Shown here piece after piece: positions 45,410 through 56,860 of a stretch of DNA of 64,000 nucleotides. The translations under genes and the position numbers were made by a program. Position 1 is the first letter of the stretch, and the number at the start of each line of letters is the position of its first letter. The stretch covers positions 58,323,249 to 58,387,248 of the forward strand of contig NC_088295.1 of the NCBI RefSeq assembly GCF_032854445.1, in the 5' to 3' direction. Origin of the DNA: Liolophura sinensis. Taxonomy: Eukaryota > Mollusca > Polyplacophora > Chitonida > Chitonidae. A model generated the notes under the pieces. It was not told where the DNA came from. It saw only the letters and a program-made list of their open reading frames with translations, and did no database searches.

Positions 45410-46086
45410 GGCCAGGAGATCAAGTGTAGGAAACACACTCATCTTTATTGAACATCCACATTCTTAAGCACAGCGTAAAACAGGAAATAAATAAATTAAT
45501 TAATACCGAAATAGTTATAACAGTTAATAGTTATACGCAACAGCCTGAACAACGGGCGAGGTTTTATCTTGTCGATATTGTCAAATCATGAGCACAGCCT
45601 CATTGTTTCTTTGTTTTTGTTCGTTTTTTTTTTTTTTCATGAAGATTTTATATGTCAGAATATACGTGAATATAATGCCATTCATGGCCATTTAGTGACT
45701 GAATGATTGAGTTTTCTTCACTTAAGACAAGTATTACGTCTGATTTCTCCTGTGGCCCGTAGAGATATGGGGGTAATATCGCAGCTTCACTGGCGATTTC
45801 TTGTACTCGGCTACACTTGCTTTCCGGGCTAACTGCTGAGACCTTAGCAAGACTGTATTTAATAAGACCATTTTACGCCCAAAGAGGAAAGCTGGGAAGA
45901 ATTTTTGTTCTTTTAGATAGTAGGCCGCAATCCAAACATTCCATATTAATGACAAACAAGGGTTTTAGGTATCCGTTTAAGCCATTTTGCTAATAGTTAT
46001 CTTTATGCTACATGTATATACACGCTTATTGTTCGTATCCGGCTTAATATGTGTAATTCAATGAATACGAGACCTTGAGGCAGTAA

Positions 46087-46145
46087 TCGTATAAGTAAAG
46101 TATTCTAGAGTATAGCGCAAAACACCAATAAAATAAATAAATAAA
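46087..46145 (+). repeat. Tail fragment of family-1 SINE
   Basis: Shows CGTATAAGTAAAGTATTCTA and AAAACACCAATAAAATAAAT. Confidence 0.75.
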
Positions 46146-47111
46146 ATCAATATTTCAAAAAAAAAAAACAAAACAAAAGAACAAAACAAAACTTTCATGG
46201 TCTTTGTTATCCCTGAATAATGAGGTGATATCAATTCAGAATTACATTACATTTGTTTTCGTCGCGTTCAGCTTTGGCACGTTGCGAACAACACAGGCGA
46301 CTGGATCGAATTCCAGAATGTAACGATTCAGAGTGGTTAGTATGGAAGCTAAGCTGGGAACCTAGCCAACCTATCTCAGAGCTAACAACCAGTAAACTGC
46401 TGAACAAGGTACATGTGATCAATAAATCAACAGGCCAACATGTTCCCCGTTATGCTCACTACCGAGTGTTATCGCAATATAATCCATACCGGTAAATCCA
46501 AAACAATATACAGTGGCGTATATATATATGAGAGTAGTCTTAACATCTAAGGGCCTTCTAATTTTTCACGTATGTAAACTACTGAGATCTCCACAGAGGT
46601 GAAAAATCCCACATTCCTGTTCTTTCTGAATCCATCTGTAGCTAAAACTTCTCCACGAGCTTTCAACAGAAAAAAATATATTTAAATGGCATTTTATGGG
46701 GAAATTACAGACACTGAAATCAGTATGTAAAAGATCAATTATTCTCTTTATTTATTTATCTATTTGTAGCTGGTATAAAACAAATAAATAAATATATAAG
46801 TTTTAACGCTGTACTCATGCACTTTTGACTTATATGATATGTGACTACTCATGGTTGGGAGAAAAAGAACTATCCAGAGTAAGCTACCTAATTTGACAAG
46901 AAATGGACGAGTAATATAAGGATTGGTATTTTCTGGAGCGAGCTCCAAATATGTACACACCATATCGATGACGGGTATATCGTGATTGTGGAGAGATGTA
47001 AAAAGAAAGCAATACTTGAGACTAATACAAGTTTTCCTACTGTACATACTGTAAAAGCATCACTCCATGGAAGAAATAACTGAAATGGCTTGTTCGACTC
47101 ATGGACAGTGA

Positions 47112-47447
47112 GCGAGTGAATGAGCGCTTAGGGTTTAACGTCGTACTAAATAATTTTTCAGTCAGTGCATGCAGGTGCAAGGCCCATCCTTGTGGCAGGA
47201 AGGATTTCCACCGCTCTTTTATCTAGTGCTGCTTCACTGAGACCGAAGGCAAGTAAGCCGACCCACCCGAGCTATTGTACTGATACGAGTCAACCAATCG
47301 TTACACTATCCCCTAATGATGAATGCCAAGCGAGGATGCTACAACTCCTTCTATTATGGTCTTAGGTGTGGTCCGACCCAGATTGACCCTGGATCTACTG
47401 CCCCCGAAGCGGACGTTCTACCAGGTGGGACATCGGGACCGGCCCCA
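47112..47447 (-). repeat. Family-2 SINE with 8-bp target duplication
   Basis: The reverse strand has the head GTAGAACGTCCGCTTCGG and TAGATCCAGGGTCAAT, and the tail GTACGACGTTAAACCC. It is flanked by GACAGTGA at 47104-47111 and 47448-47455. Confidence 0.85.
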
Positions 47448-47557
47448 GACAGTGATAACCGTCACACAAGATCCCACGAAGAAACATGATTACAATTAGT
47501 GAACGTAATAGTGTAACATATTTACTGTATATGAAGCAATGTAATCGACCATAGACT

Positions 47558-47622
47558 GATTCGGTGGCGTAATGGCTAGAGCTTCCGCCTCGAAGCCGGG
47601 ACACCCGGGGTCAAACCCTTTG
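47558..47622 (+). ncRNA. tRNA-like remnant (SINE head or tRNA pseudogene)
   Basis: TGGCGTAATGG fits a Pol III A box and GGGTCAAACCC a degraded B box, at tRNA-like spacing. I could not build a paired acceptor stem, so a functional tRNA is unlikely. Confidence 0.35.
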
Positions 47623-47675
47623 ATAAACACATATGTGCAAATATGGTTATGTTAATCAACATACTTTCTTCTCTC

Positions 47676-47850
47676 TGTGTCTTCTCTGGAGCAGGTAACA
47701 AGCAGTACACAGTGTCTTCTCAGGGGCAGGTAACAAGCAGTACACAGTGTCTTTTCAGGGGCAGGTAACAAGTAGTACACAGTGTCTTCTCAGGGGCAGG
47801 TAACAAGTAGTACACAGTGTCTTTTCTAATGCCAGTAGGTACAGTACACC
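47676..47850 (+). repeat. 35-bp minisatellite
   Basis: About five copies of a 35-base unit starting AGTGTCTTCTCAGGGGCAGG, with starts at 47711, 47746, 47781 and 47816. Confidence 0.9.
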
Positions 47851-48309
47851 GTGTCTACCCACCAACTTGGAAAAGAATTTTACTATATCTTCGCATAGAT
47901 ATCAGCACAATGTGTCTTTAAAGAAGCATGTAACATGTTTTCCCGGAAGTAAATAGAATGTATTGTGCAACGTGTGGTCATGCGCGGATAATAAGCAGTA
48001 TGCCTTAAAAGTAAAAGCTGTTAACCTGAACATCCTGCCTTCATAACGCTGAGATATTCCCCAAAACACCGTACTGGAGCCGTCTGAATGATGATACCGT
48101 GTTGGTGACCGGTTCACAATGTTGACCTGGCAATAAATAAAACCGAAATATTTTATTAACTGACAAACCTGTGAAGATATTTTGAATATACACAGATAAG
48201 CGCAATTATTAACTGAGACACACATAGATTAAGATTTGACACTATTTTGAATACACACAGATGAGCACTGTTCAGATCAGCGGAGCCAGATATTGTCACA
48301 CGTACATCT

Positions 48310-48632
48310 AAGCTCGCTTTACATCACTGTCGCCACCAGAAAAGCTGGACCTTTGCGGCCTGCGCAATGCGCGTAGGCTTGTTTAGTTTTAGTTTCATCA
48401 CTGGTGTCCTTGATCGGAACTATTCATTCAGCATTTGTCAATAAAATCTATTCAGTTTACGTTGTTGACAAAGCATTATTAAACATATCTTGGATAACGA
48501 GAACGCGTATGTATAAGGTTATTATGACAAGTAAAGGTTAAGAAAGAGTTTTGTCTGACATGACTTCCTGCCTCATCACCTTGACCCCAGCGACCTCGGC
48601 GTTGTACAAGACTTCTGTACAAAATTGGCTAG
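48310..48632. repeat. Dispersed repeat, copy B
   Basis: Second copy of the 25541-25850 element; the GACCTCGGCGTTGTACAAGA segment is the best conserved part. Confidence 0.65.
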
Positions 48633-49378
48633 TGGTGTACTCGAAAGATCGGCGCATGTTGTTTGGTGACGAGTGCTATACAATGAACAGGCTCCACTAT
48701 AACGTCGTTTTGTATTGGATATTACATGACTATGACGAACTAAGAAAGGGCCGTTTGATGTTGACAAAATGGCCTGTTTCGGGGTGTTTGCTCGGTCACA
48801 ACAGGGAATTTTGAGATAGAACTCTTTGTCACTGAAGGTCGTGTTCCGGAAACACAAATAACAGCTGTTCCCTTCAGGAACTGTTTAGCCCATATACGTT
48901 CAGCTTCTCAACTTTCTCTGTGGTTCATCTACTCCAAATAACTTTTTGTAAAACTTAAAATCAGACGCCCGTATTATAGTAAATGTGATCAGAAATAGTT
49001 TAAATAGTCTAAAATTTCTGACAAGTCATATGGTAAATTATAGGGCTTCTTTTACCTTCAGCGATTAAAGAGTTCGAATTAGAAATCCCATATTGACATG
49101 ACTGCATATTTCACCAATTGTCCGTGGCAATTCCACAACTATGATACGGTCGTCACTGCTTTTACTCTGTATGATTTAGTCTTACATATTGCAATTCCAC
49201 AACCCTAAATTACCATAGAGTGGTCTCACCTAATCTCACAAAGAACAATAATGAAGGGAAACTATCCAACTGCAATTTTTTAAGTATTACTGAGCATGTG
49301 GTTGTAGGAGAAGTATTTACTGGTACTGGTGAAGACAGTTACACGCATATGTATAACATGCATTAGAAAATTTGTACC

Positions 49379-49509
49379 TTAATTGAGTGCTAGCTTTTTC
49401 TTGGCTCTTCGCCGCAAAAAACATGCCACGGCAACAACTAAGATGGCGAGTACGACGAACCCAACTGCAAACCCCACACCAAACATTTCTGCTGTACTCA
49501 GACCTGCAT
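49379..49509 (-). CDS. Gene 4 exon 7: membrane span and stop
   Basis: NAGLSTAEMFGVG leads into the span AVGFVVLAILVVAVACF, then LRRRAKKKLALN and TAA. No GT donor occurs before the stop, so the short tail looks genuine. Confidence 0.8.
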
Positions 49510-52500
49510 CTGGATAAAACAAAAATACACACTTTACTCAATTATACTAATTCCTACAAGAAAAACCATGAAGTACTTAATTATGATCCGGGTTTCTTCC
49601 AGGTTTGTTTCCACCATAATGTTGGCCGTCATGGTAGAGTACAATATACTTGAGTACAGTGTAAAAAACAGTCAAATAAATAAATAAATTCCAGGTCAAT
49701 ACTATTAGAGAAAGCCCAAAATTAAGAGTATATGTAAGATGTTTTAATAAGCCAAGCTTGAACTAGAATTTTAACACAACTCACTTTCCATAGTGCACTC
49801 AGCCTTGGCATATTCCGGCAAGGCAATGTCCGAATCTGGCTGAAGTCTAAACTGGTATAACACCCCAGACTGTAGATCGTTCAATGTGGTCTCGACCAGT
49901 TTTACCCTTCCTGGATTTCTGATGAGTTCTTGCTTCCACTCTTCCCCGTTTCCTTTGTACTCCAGCTTGTAGTACTCTACCAGAGAGCTGTTAATCCCAG
50001 ACGGCCAGACCAGTGTTGCTTGGTTGTTTATACACGATATTGTCTTCAAATTCTTTGGGATCTTCTGGTTATCTGAATTGGACAAAATGTTGAAGTGTAA
50101 CAATATTGCCTGGGACTATAAAAACTTATAGCATAGAGATTAAAAAAGAGAGCAGGGACGACAGTGTGATAGTTTACCCAAACCACTCAGATTTCACCCA
50201 GCCATAAAACTGAAAAGTGTTTAAGGTGAATATAACTTTAAACCAAAATCAAACAAATAAACAAAATATCTAGAGCTAATAATTCTTCTTTTTTTACACA
50301 CCAATATGAGAATGCTATGTCTCAGAACTATGAAACTATTACCTATGACGGTGAATTCAACTTCCGCCCTGGAAGATCCCGCGTTGTTCGTTGCCTCGAT
50401 CTCATATACTCCGGAGGTCATCGCCTTGGTGATCTCAATCTTGGATGTCGATAAGATGACGTCACGTTGGGTAGGATCGCGCGTAGCTGTAAAGGCATTG
50501 TTCAGCCTGTTCTTAGCCCAGGTTACACGTGCGATTGGATTGGCTTTGACTTTACACGAGATGTTCACCTGCTGACCCTGGAAGACTGTCACGTGACTCT
50601 GGTCACATGTGATCTCCGGCGTATCTACATAATAATACAACGGTTTAGACAATTTATATGAAATCAAAAATAGGTCATTCTTAAAACTTTGAGAACGTAG
50701 AAAGGCCTGTCAGGATCGGCATCGGTTCCCCCGTTTGCCTCCAATCATATTCCGTACAAGCGAAGTATCCTTAAGTTCAGCGCAAAGACACCAAACAAAT
50801 AAACAAATAAACGAAACGGCTGACATAAAATGTGAAAAAAATAAATTGAACAAAAATCAGTGGAAATAAATCAAAAGCAGACTGTTCTTAAACCTTGAAG
50901 AAAACAGAAATAATTGGAGAAAGAAATAAATTTGGTACACTTCATTTATTTACACGATTGATTTTTATGGCAGCACTCGTGGCCTCTTGGATTTAGACAT
51001 TGAAGGTCAGGCTTACGGGAAACCGGATTGCCCGGAGTAAACCACAGGCCTTTGCTAGGCACCTGCCAAACCTCCTGACGTAAAGCCGCTGCTTAAGAAG
51101 CAGGAGTTGAATTCCAATACACGATGAGGTGCCAGATTAAAGAGCAGTAGGGTGAAAATCTAAATGGCATGAAACACACAAGGAATGGCGCCAGTACAAC
51201 TAGTTTACCATCACGAATGAAGCCTATTCAAGTTTGTTTTGAAGAAGAACACTTCCATGGATGAATGGTATCTGGGACAGCAACGATTGTCTGCCTTTTT
51301 TTTTTTTGCTTCAAGCTGTGTGAACAGAAATTTACTGACTGACCTATTTAAGGTTTCTATCCAAAGATATTATCTGCACACCTCGTTGCGATCAAATTGA
51401 TGCGAGTGTCTTCACAGCGTTTCAAACCAAAGAACCACCAAGACATGGGTTGAACAATGAATTCATTGCTTCACACACCCCGTCACTCAAAAAAACAAAA
51501 AAAACAAAAAAAACAAAAATAAATAAAAAAAAAACAAAACAAAAAAAAAACAACCACCATAACCCCAAAGCATATGTATATTTATATCACTTTTCACAGA
51601 AGAATACTTACAGTTCACTTTTAACTCGTAGACTTGTGACTGTACAGGAACATTCGTCACACTGTTGGAGGCGTTACAGTACAGCTCAGCGCCGTTATCC
51701 GCAGCACTAGCTGTAAAGCTCAGTCTCCTGCTGGTAGCCACTGTATAGCTGGAATCCTTGTTGCAATCATCTCGGTCTAACTCCCGGACATAACCGGAAG
51801 TTCGTATGTACCACGTAATACAAGCCGGGGGCTGGCTTGGAGAAGTCATACAATTGAAGGTGTGGGCATCACCGGCTAACAATGAACTTGGGGTGCCCGT
51901 CAGTGTTACACTGGTTACCATTACTGTATACAAATGCAGAATTTAAAAAGAATAAAACTGATTTTGTTGGATTCTGAGTTAGAGTATGGTGGGTTGAAAC
52001 CTCTAAACACCATGCAAAGAATATTACGTAGTTTTCGAGTTTAAGTTATTGTAAAAACAGGGTGATATTCCAGTGCAAAAGGACGTGGTCATTTCATTGC
52101 ACGGGAGGACTACTTGCCTCTCTGCGAATTAAAATGGCACTACTCGTGTTCAAATAACCCTACCGGCAGAATATCATGACTTTTTCCCGTACAGCCAAAC
52201 CATCCAAAGGACATAGTTCAGAAGACTACGCTAATTCAGATAGATGAGATGTCTGTATTTAGTATGCCAACAATGACGTCACTCAGTTATAATGTGGTAC
52301 ATAATGTGGTCGAAGCGTCTGAACATTCAGGATTCCAACCCTTGACCTTATTGGTCAAGGGCGCGTCTGAACATGTAGGATTCGAACCCTTGACCATACT
52401 GATCTAGGGCTCGCCTGAGCATGTAGGATTCGAACCCTTGACACTATTGGTCGAAGATGCTTCTGAAAATGCAGGATTCGAACCCATGACCCTATTGGTC

Positions 52501-55313
52501 AAGGACGCGTCTGAACATGTAGGATTCGAACCCTTGACACTATTGGCCAAGGACGCGTCTGAACATGTAAGATTCGAACCGGTGAACCCATTGGTCAAGG
52601 ACTTGCTATCCTGCAGCAAATCGGCCTTAGAGGTGGCTGAGTTCTGACAGTGAGCTTCAGCAGAAGGAAGCAGTACATTGCATCTTATGTATTTGTCTTC
52701 ATTTGTACATGCCTTGAATGTGCAGTCTAATTTCCACAACCCGCCCTGAGTTTTCACACCTCCATTTGTCCTGGTCCATGCTTTCTATGACGTTCGCGAT
52801 CCTCAATGTGTAAACCTCTTCACCGTTGATCTTTTCACAGCGCCCTGTTAGCTCACCCGGTGATGTTGATGATACTTGTGCTTTGCACTCACTAAGGGAG
52901 TAAATAAGGGATTGGTTCTGACGATCATTAATACGGTACCAGGACAAACTCGACTTGTCGCCTGTCAGTCTGTTCATCTTACATTGCAGGTTATACGGAC
53001 GACCAGCCACGATTGCTCCAGGTGGAGTGACTGACAATCCATCGTCAGACAACACTGAAACAAACAATACTCAAGGTTTAATACCTCAATATCATATTTA
53101 TGACTTACAGCTCCTGTAATTTGATGTAGATTACAGACTGGTTTCCACAATAATTCATTTGTCGTTTTATTTGTCGGACGCGTACGTCAGTTTAAAAAAA
53201 AACAAAGTAGAGAGCGTGTTTCTAGGTACGTGTATAGCTTTTCTACCATCCAAAAATGGAGAACAAATCAAATAATTCACATTTTCCTATTTAAATATAC
53301 AATATTGACGTCAGTATATGTGTTATGAATTCGTCGTTTTATTTGTCGGATATGTACGTTTGTTTAAGACATACACACACACATAGGGAACATGTTTAGA
53401 GGTAAAACGGAACTAATCTAGCATTCAAAAATTCAGAAACAAAAAACCAACTCAAACAGTTTATATTTTCTCTCTTTAAACAAGAATTTTTATATCAGTG
53501 CATGTATATATACCATATATGCGGATCTATTGTGTCTACAAATGCCACGTAGCATACGTCCATCTGACCGGAGGATGACAGTGGTGGAGGCGGGGGTGGG
53601 AGGTGATGGGAGGCATTCTGTAGGCACAGTTTGTCTTGTCTGAGCAGCTTTGTGCAATTGCCATGTTTTATGGTCAATCTAAACATTACTTCTGTACCTG
53701 ACAGACATGTGTGATGTCTGCACCAACATGTTATTACAGTATATATTAGAGAGAAAGAGCTGGGAACATTTCACAATCAATACTTCCGATCTGGAAGGAA
53801 TGTAATCCCTTTCTAATCTTAGATATAATCTCTTTTGCTCCTTTGATTTGCCTTTTTTCGTTTTACTCTGTGGGTTGGTAGTGCAAACTCAGTAGGGCAA
53901 GCTATGAAGTTTCATTCTATGTACAAATTTGTGTGCTTTTAATTAAATGGAGGCGGAAGAACACTAGGCAAAAGTAGTGCAAATCCAGACTGACTGACCT
54001 TGGGCTGTGTTGATTTGACCCCGATCAGCTGTTTGTCAATTTTGTAAAAAAGTTCAATCCGAAAAAAAAATTGAATGGAGTTACAGTCTCAATGGTTCGT
54101 AGATAGTTCTGTGGGGACAAATGATAACACGAAAACAAATGGAAAATTAACTGTGCATTGTGTCTAGTTACAGTCACTTCCTTTCTAGAGAATTCAATGC
54201 TCATATCTATCCTGGATGGCTCTGATACGCCGGAGAACGTCTCTTTACAGGGTAGGGGCAGGTTTCGTGAAGCTTACTTAGTGTTAAGTTGTCTTTAGCT
54301 AAGTGTACTTTATATCTCTAAAACATACGTTGCTATGGTAGTTAAGGGCTCACTCAGCAAAGCGAGCTTCATGAAGCCGGACCCTGGTCTTCTGTATAAA
54401 AGGTGACTGCGTGTGTTCCACATGACCAAATGTGCTGCTCAAAAATCTACGCTGAAAGCCAGGTTTTGAACACGCATATCTTATGTTCCAACGCCTGAAA
54501 ACCAAGTACCTTTAACATCCAGCGAGGCACGCTTGAGATATTAATGTGACACTGATCAGTATCTATTTTTAATCTCATCAGGCAATCTATAATTCTAATT
54601 TGAAATATATTTTCTAATGAAGTAAATCTGTCACGGTCATACAATTTTGGGGGGCTGGGGGGTGGGGAATATAAATAATACCTTCAAATGTCATACGTGT
54701 ATATAGCTAATTTCTAACTCCTAAATGGAAAGTTTGAGTACAGCAGAAGAAATAAAATGCATTATTTACCTTGTACATCCAGAGTAACATTACCCAAACT
54801 CGATCCATATCGACATATCCATGTACCTCGACCCGTATCCTCTGTGACGTTCTCTATCGTCAATGTGTAAACCTCTTTATCGTCGACTTGCTGACATCCC
54901 CCTGATAACCCGGCTGATGATACAGCTATTGACGATGTGCATTCACCGGAGCTGTATATAGCGGATGAAGTCTGACCGACATCACGGGTCCAGGTGAGAA
55001 CAGACCTGTCACCTGTCAACCTTGTTATCTTACATTCCAGGGTAAACGGACGACCGGCAAATACATCCACCGGTGGTTTGAGAGAGAAATTCAAAGCTGA
55101 TAGCACTGGAACAAAGGTGTGGATATGGACATGTATAGCGTGAAGCTCGGTGCATCGACTATGGTATTTTTAAATATGCGTAGTTGCAGTTGTAGCTGAT
55201 ATCGATATATTCAGAAATCATATAAGACCTACACTGCTTTATAACTTACCTTGCCAAAAACAGGCTGTTGCAATTGCAAGCAAGAAAGCTCTTCTTACAT
55301 TTTGTTCATACAT
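49379..55313 (-). CDS. Ig/FN3 membrane protein with short tail (7 exons), paralogue of gene 1
   Basis: Exons from the 5' end: 55313-55250, 55105-54770, 53054-52713, 51923-51612, 50624-50343, 50072-49785, 49509-49379. They total 1,755 nt, which is 584 residues plus stop. Order: signal peptide, two V-type Ig, two further Ig, FN3, membrane span and an 11-residue basic tail. Exon lengths of the third Ig (312) and FN3 (288) equal those of gene 1, showing common descent. It lacks gene 1's two middle Ig domains and all tyrosine motifs. It is transcribed convergently towards the CLCA gene. Surface adhesion or receptor function is inferred from architecture. Confidence 0.83.
49583..49688 (+). repeat. 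3' part of family-1 SINE in gene 4 intron 6
   Basis: Contains CCACCATAATGTTGGCCGTC and the ATAAATAAATAAA tail. Confidence 0.75.
49785..50072 (-). CDS. Gene 4 exon 6: fibronectin III domain
   Basis: DNQKIPKNLKTISC, SLVEYYKLEYKGNGEEW and YQFRLQPDSDIALPEYA; very similar to gene 1 exon 7. Phase 1-1, donor GAAA|GTGAGT. Confidence 0.87.
50343..50624 (-). CDS. Gene 4 exon 5: Ig domain with displaced cysteine
   Basis: TPEITCDQSHVTVFQGQ, VNISCKV, VTWAKNR and GVYEIEATNNAGSS. The F-strand Cys is replaced by Ile, as in gene 1 exon 6. 94 codons, phase 1-1. Confidence 0.85.
50703..50812 (+). repeat. Degraded 3' part of family-1 SINE in gene 4 intron 4
   Basis: Shows GTACAAGCGAAGTATCCTTA and AAAGACACCAAACAAATAAAC. 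Confidence 0.55.
51487..51555. repeat. A-rich tract in gene 4 intron 4
   Basis: Runs of A broken by single C or T; poly-T-rich on the transcribed strand just after exon 4. Confidence 0.85.
51612..51923 (-). CDS. Gene 4 exon 4: Ig domain
   Basis: VMVTSVTLTGTPSSLLAGD, FNCMTS, CITWYIRTSG and ELYCNASNSV. Here the core Trp lost in gene 1 exon 3 is present. 104 codons, phase 1-1. Confidence 0.88.
52313..52602. repeat. 48-bp minisatellite with embedded B-box-like motif
   Basis: Six copies with the motif GAACATGTAGGATTCGAACC at 52321, 52369, 52417, 52465, 52513 and 52561. On the minus strand most copies contain GGGTTCGAATCC, a perfect Pol III B box. It lies in gene 4 intron 3; open frames across it are repeat artefacts. 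Confidence 0.88.
52713..53054 (-). CDS. Gene 4 exon 3: second V-type Ig domain
   Basis: VLSDDGLSVTPPGAIVAGRP, NLQCKMN, LSWYRI, SECKAQ, GRCEKI and WRCENS. 114 codons, phase 1-1. It ends at CAAG|GCATGT, a GC donor; the next GT is out of phase. Confidence 0.83.
54247..54388. mobile_element. Foldback element (MITE-like) in gene 4 intron 2
   Basis: The left arm CAGGGTAGGGGCAGGTTTCG, running on to GAAGCTTACTTAG, pairs imperfectly with the right arm ending TTCATGAAGCCGGACCCTGG. About 140 bp. Confidence 0.6.
54770..55105 (-). CDS. Gene 4 exon 2: first V-type Ig domain
   Basis: FAGRPFTLECKITRLTGDRS, VLTWTRDVGQ, GECTSS, GGCQQV and WICRYGSS. It is closest to the array V domains. 112 codons, phase 1-1, donor CAAG|GTAAAT. 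Confidence 0.88.
55250..55313 (-). CDS. Gene 4 exon 1: signal peptide
   Basis: MYEQNVRRAFLLAIATACFW then Q, ending in phase 1 at CAAG|GTAAGT. The FWQ end matches the array gene's signal exon. Confidence 0.78.
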
Positions 55314-55737
55314 TCTGTGTCCATTGAGTTGTATACATAAACTATATATGCGTCTAATCTAGAATATGTATAAATGACTCTATGTCAATGCGCAGAATGT
55401 TATTGCCCCGGGATACCTCTGTTAGATCGTGTGACCTATTTTATCTCACAAGCATACATTCGCCAGAGCAATACCTATCTATAGGCTTACACCTCAACAA
55501 ATGATGAACAAAACCTCGATATATATATATATGTGCATGCACCACAGGTAAGGCAGATTTGCATGCTTTTTCGTGAAAATTGTACAGGTATTACTTTGCC
55601 CTTACAAACCGATGACCCATGGACAAAACCCCAAACGCCCATACACAGTATCACATTTTGAAACCGGTGGGATGCGTTACACATCAGTGAACACACCCGT
55701 AAAGCGCTGTATTCATGCTGTATATAACAGTCTAGCC

Positions 55738-55930
55738 TTAAAGGAGGAGGAAACAAAAAAAAAATGATCCAAACTTTATATGAAAGGCTTTTAAAAGTTA
55801 TTTATAAATATGGCTTTGAGGATCTTTAATCTACTTTCTTTCAGGGTGAAATGACATCTGACAGTGATTTCTGTATATGTTGGGTATTTGGGACAACCTT
55901 TGGTATAATGGGAGCCCGACACAGCTATGC
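55738..55930 (+). repeat. Dispersed repeat shared with 39055-39245
   Basis: Contains CTTAAAGGAGGAGGAAAC and TGTTGGGTATTTGGGACAAC. Confidence 0.55.
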
Positions 55931-56337
55931 GTAAATATACTCTAAAGGGATGCAATCCACGTGTAATAAATTTATTTTAATGCAACATTTTATATCCACA
56001 CATGTTAAGTCTGAATTATGACTGTATTTATGAATATATAAAAATGATAAATATAATTCAACTGGTTTGGCAGATTTGCTTGACGAAAATACCATATTCT
56101 AACATAAATAAGATGAATAAAGGTGCTTTATGCATGTATGTGCCGCACTTCCATCATAACAAGGGGTAGTCGCGATATTACATTATTCGTGTTTCGTTCT
56201 CAAGGGTCTTTTCCCTTTAAAAGAAAATCAGAATAAATAATGTACATTTTATCTACAGATAACATTTTTCCAACAATCATGTGAAGATGATATCGTTTTT
56301 TTGTCATTATTCTTCTCAATTACGTTATGCTCATAGC

Positions 56338-56860
56338 GTCACACATCAGAGTACGTCTCTTGACAGGAAAGCTTTTGTGTAGACAGACAACAGACTGGAC
56401 AGGACAGCCCTGCTATACACAGACAACAGACTGGCCAAATGGCGTAACCTCGGATAGCCAATACATAGTGTCACACATCAGAGAACGTCCTCTGACAGGG
56501 CTGGCCTAGAGCAAACAGACAACAGGCTGGCCAAATGGCGTAACCTCGGATAGCCAGTACATGGTGTCACACATCAAAGAACGTCCTTTGACAGGACTGT
56601 CCTTGTATACACAGACAACAGACTGGCCAAATGACGGAACCTCGGATAGCCAATACATATTGTCACACATCAGAGAACGTCCTTCACAGGACTGGCCTAC
56701 TGCAAACAGGCAACAGGCTGGCCAAATGGCTTAACCTCGGATAGCTAGTACATATTGTCACACATCAGAGTACGTCCCTTGACAGGACAGCCCTGGTATA
56801 CACAGACAACAGACTGGCCAAATGGAAAACCTCCCGCGATAGCCAGTGCAAAGTCCTAGT
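56338..56860. repeat. Tandem repeat, about 96-bp unit, five copies
   Basis: Units start TCACACATCAGAG at about 56339, 56471, 56567, 56662 and 56757. Each has AACAGACTGGCCAAATGG and ACCTCGGATAGCC. The first unit is longer because of an internal duplication. It lies about 1 kb upstream of gene 4's start. Confidence 0.88.

Larger units (their letters stand above)
45410..49378. other. Intergenic region between convergent CLCA and Ig genes
   Basis: No gene supported. It holds SINE tail fragments (45465-45500 and 46087-46145), an A-rich tract (about 46155-46190), a family-2 SINE (47112-47447, -), a tRNA-like remnant (about 47558-47622), a 35-bp minisatellite and a repeat shared with 25541-25850. 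Confidence 0.55.

Noticed and set aside
47558-47622. Functional tRNA gene
   Set aside because: A- and B-box-like words are present, but no convincing acceptor stem or complete cloverleaf could be drawn.
47676-47850. CRISPR-like array
   Set aside because: The 35-bp units are directly contiguous with no unique spacers, and the genome is eukaryotic.
52404-52757. 117-codon minus-strand frame with repeated SNP..CSDAS units
   Set aside because: Arises from the 48-bp (16-codon) minisatellite running into V exon 3 in a wrong frame.
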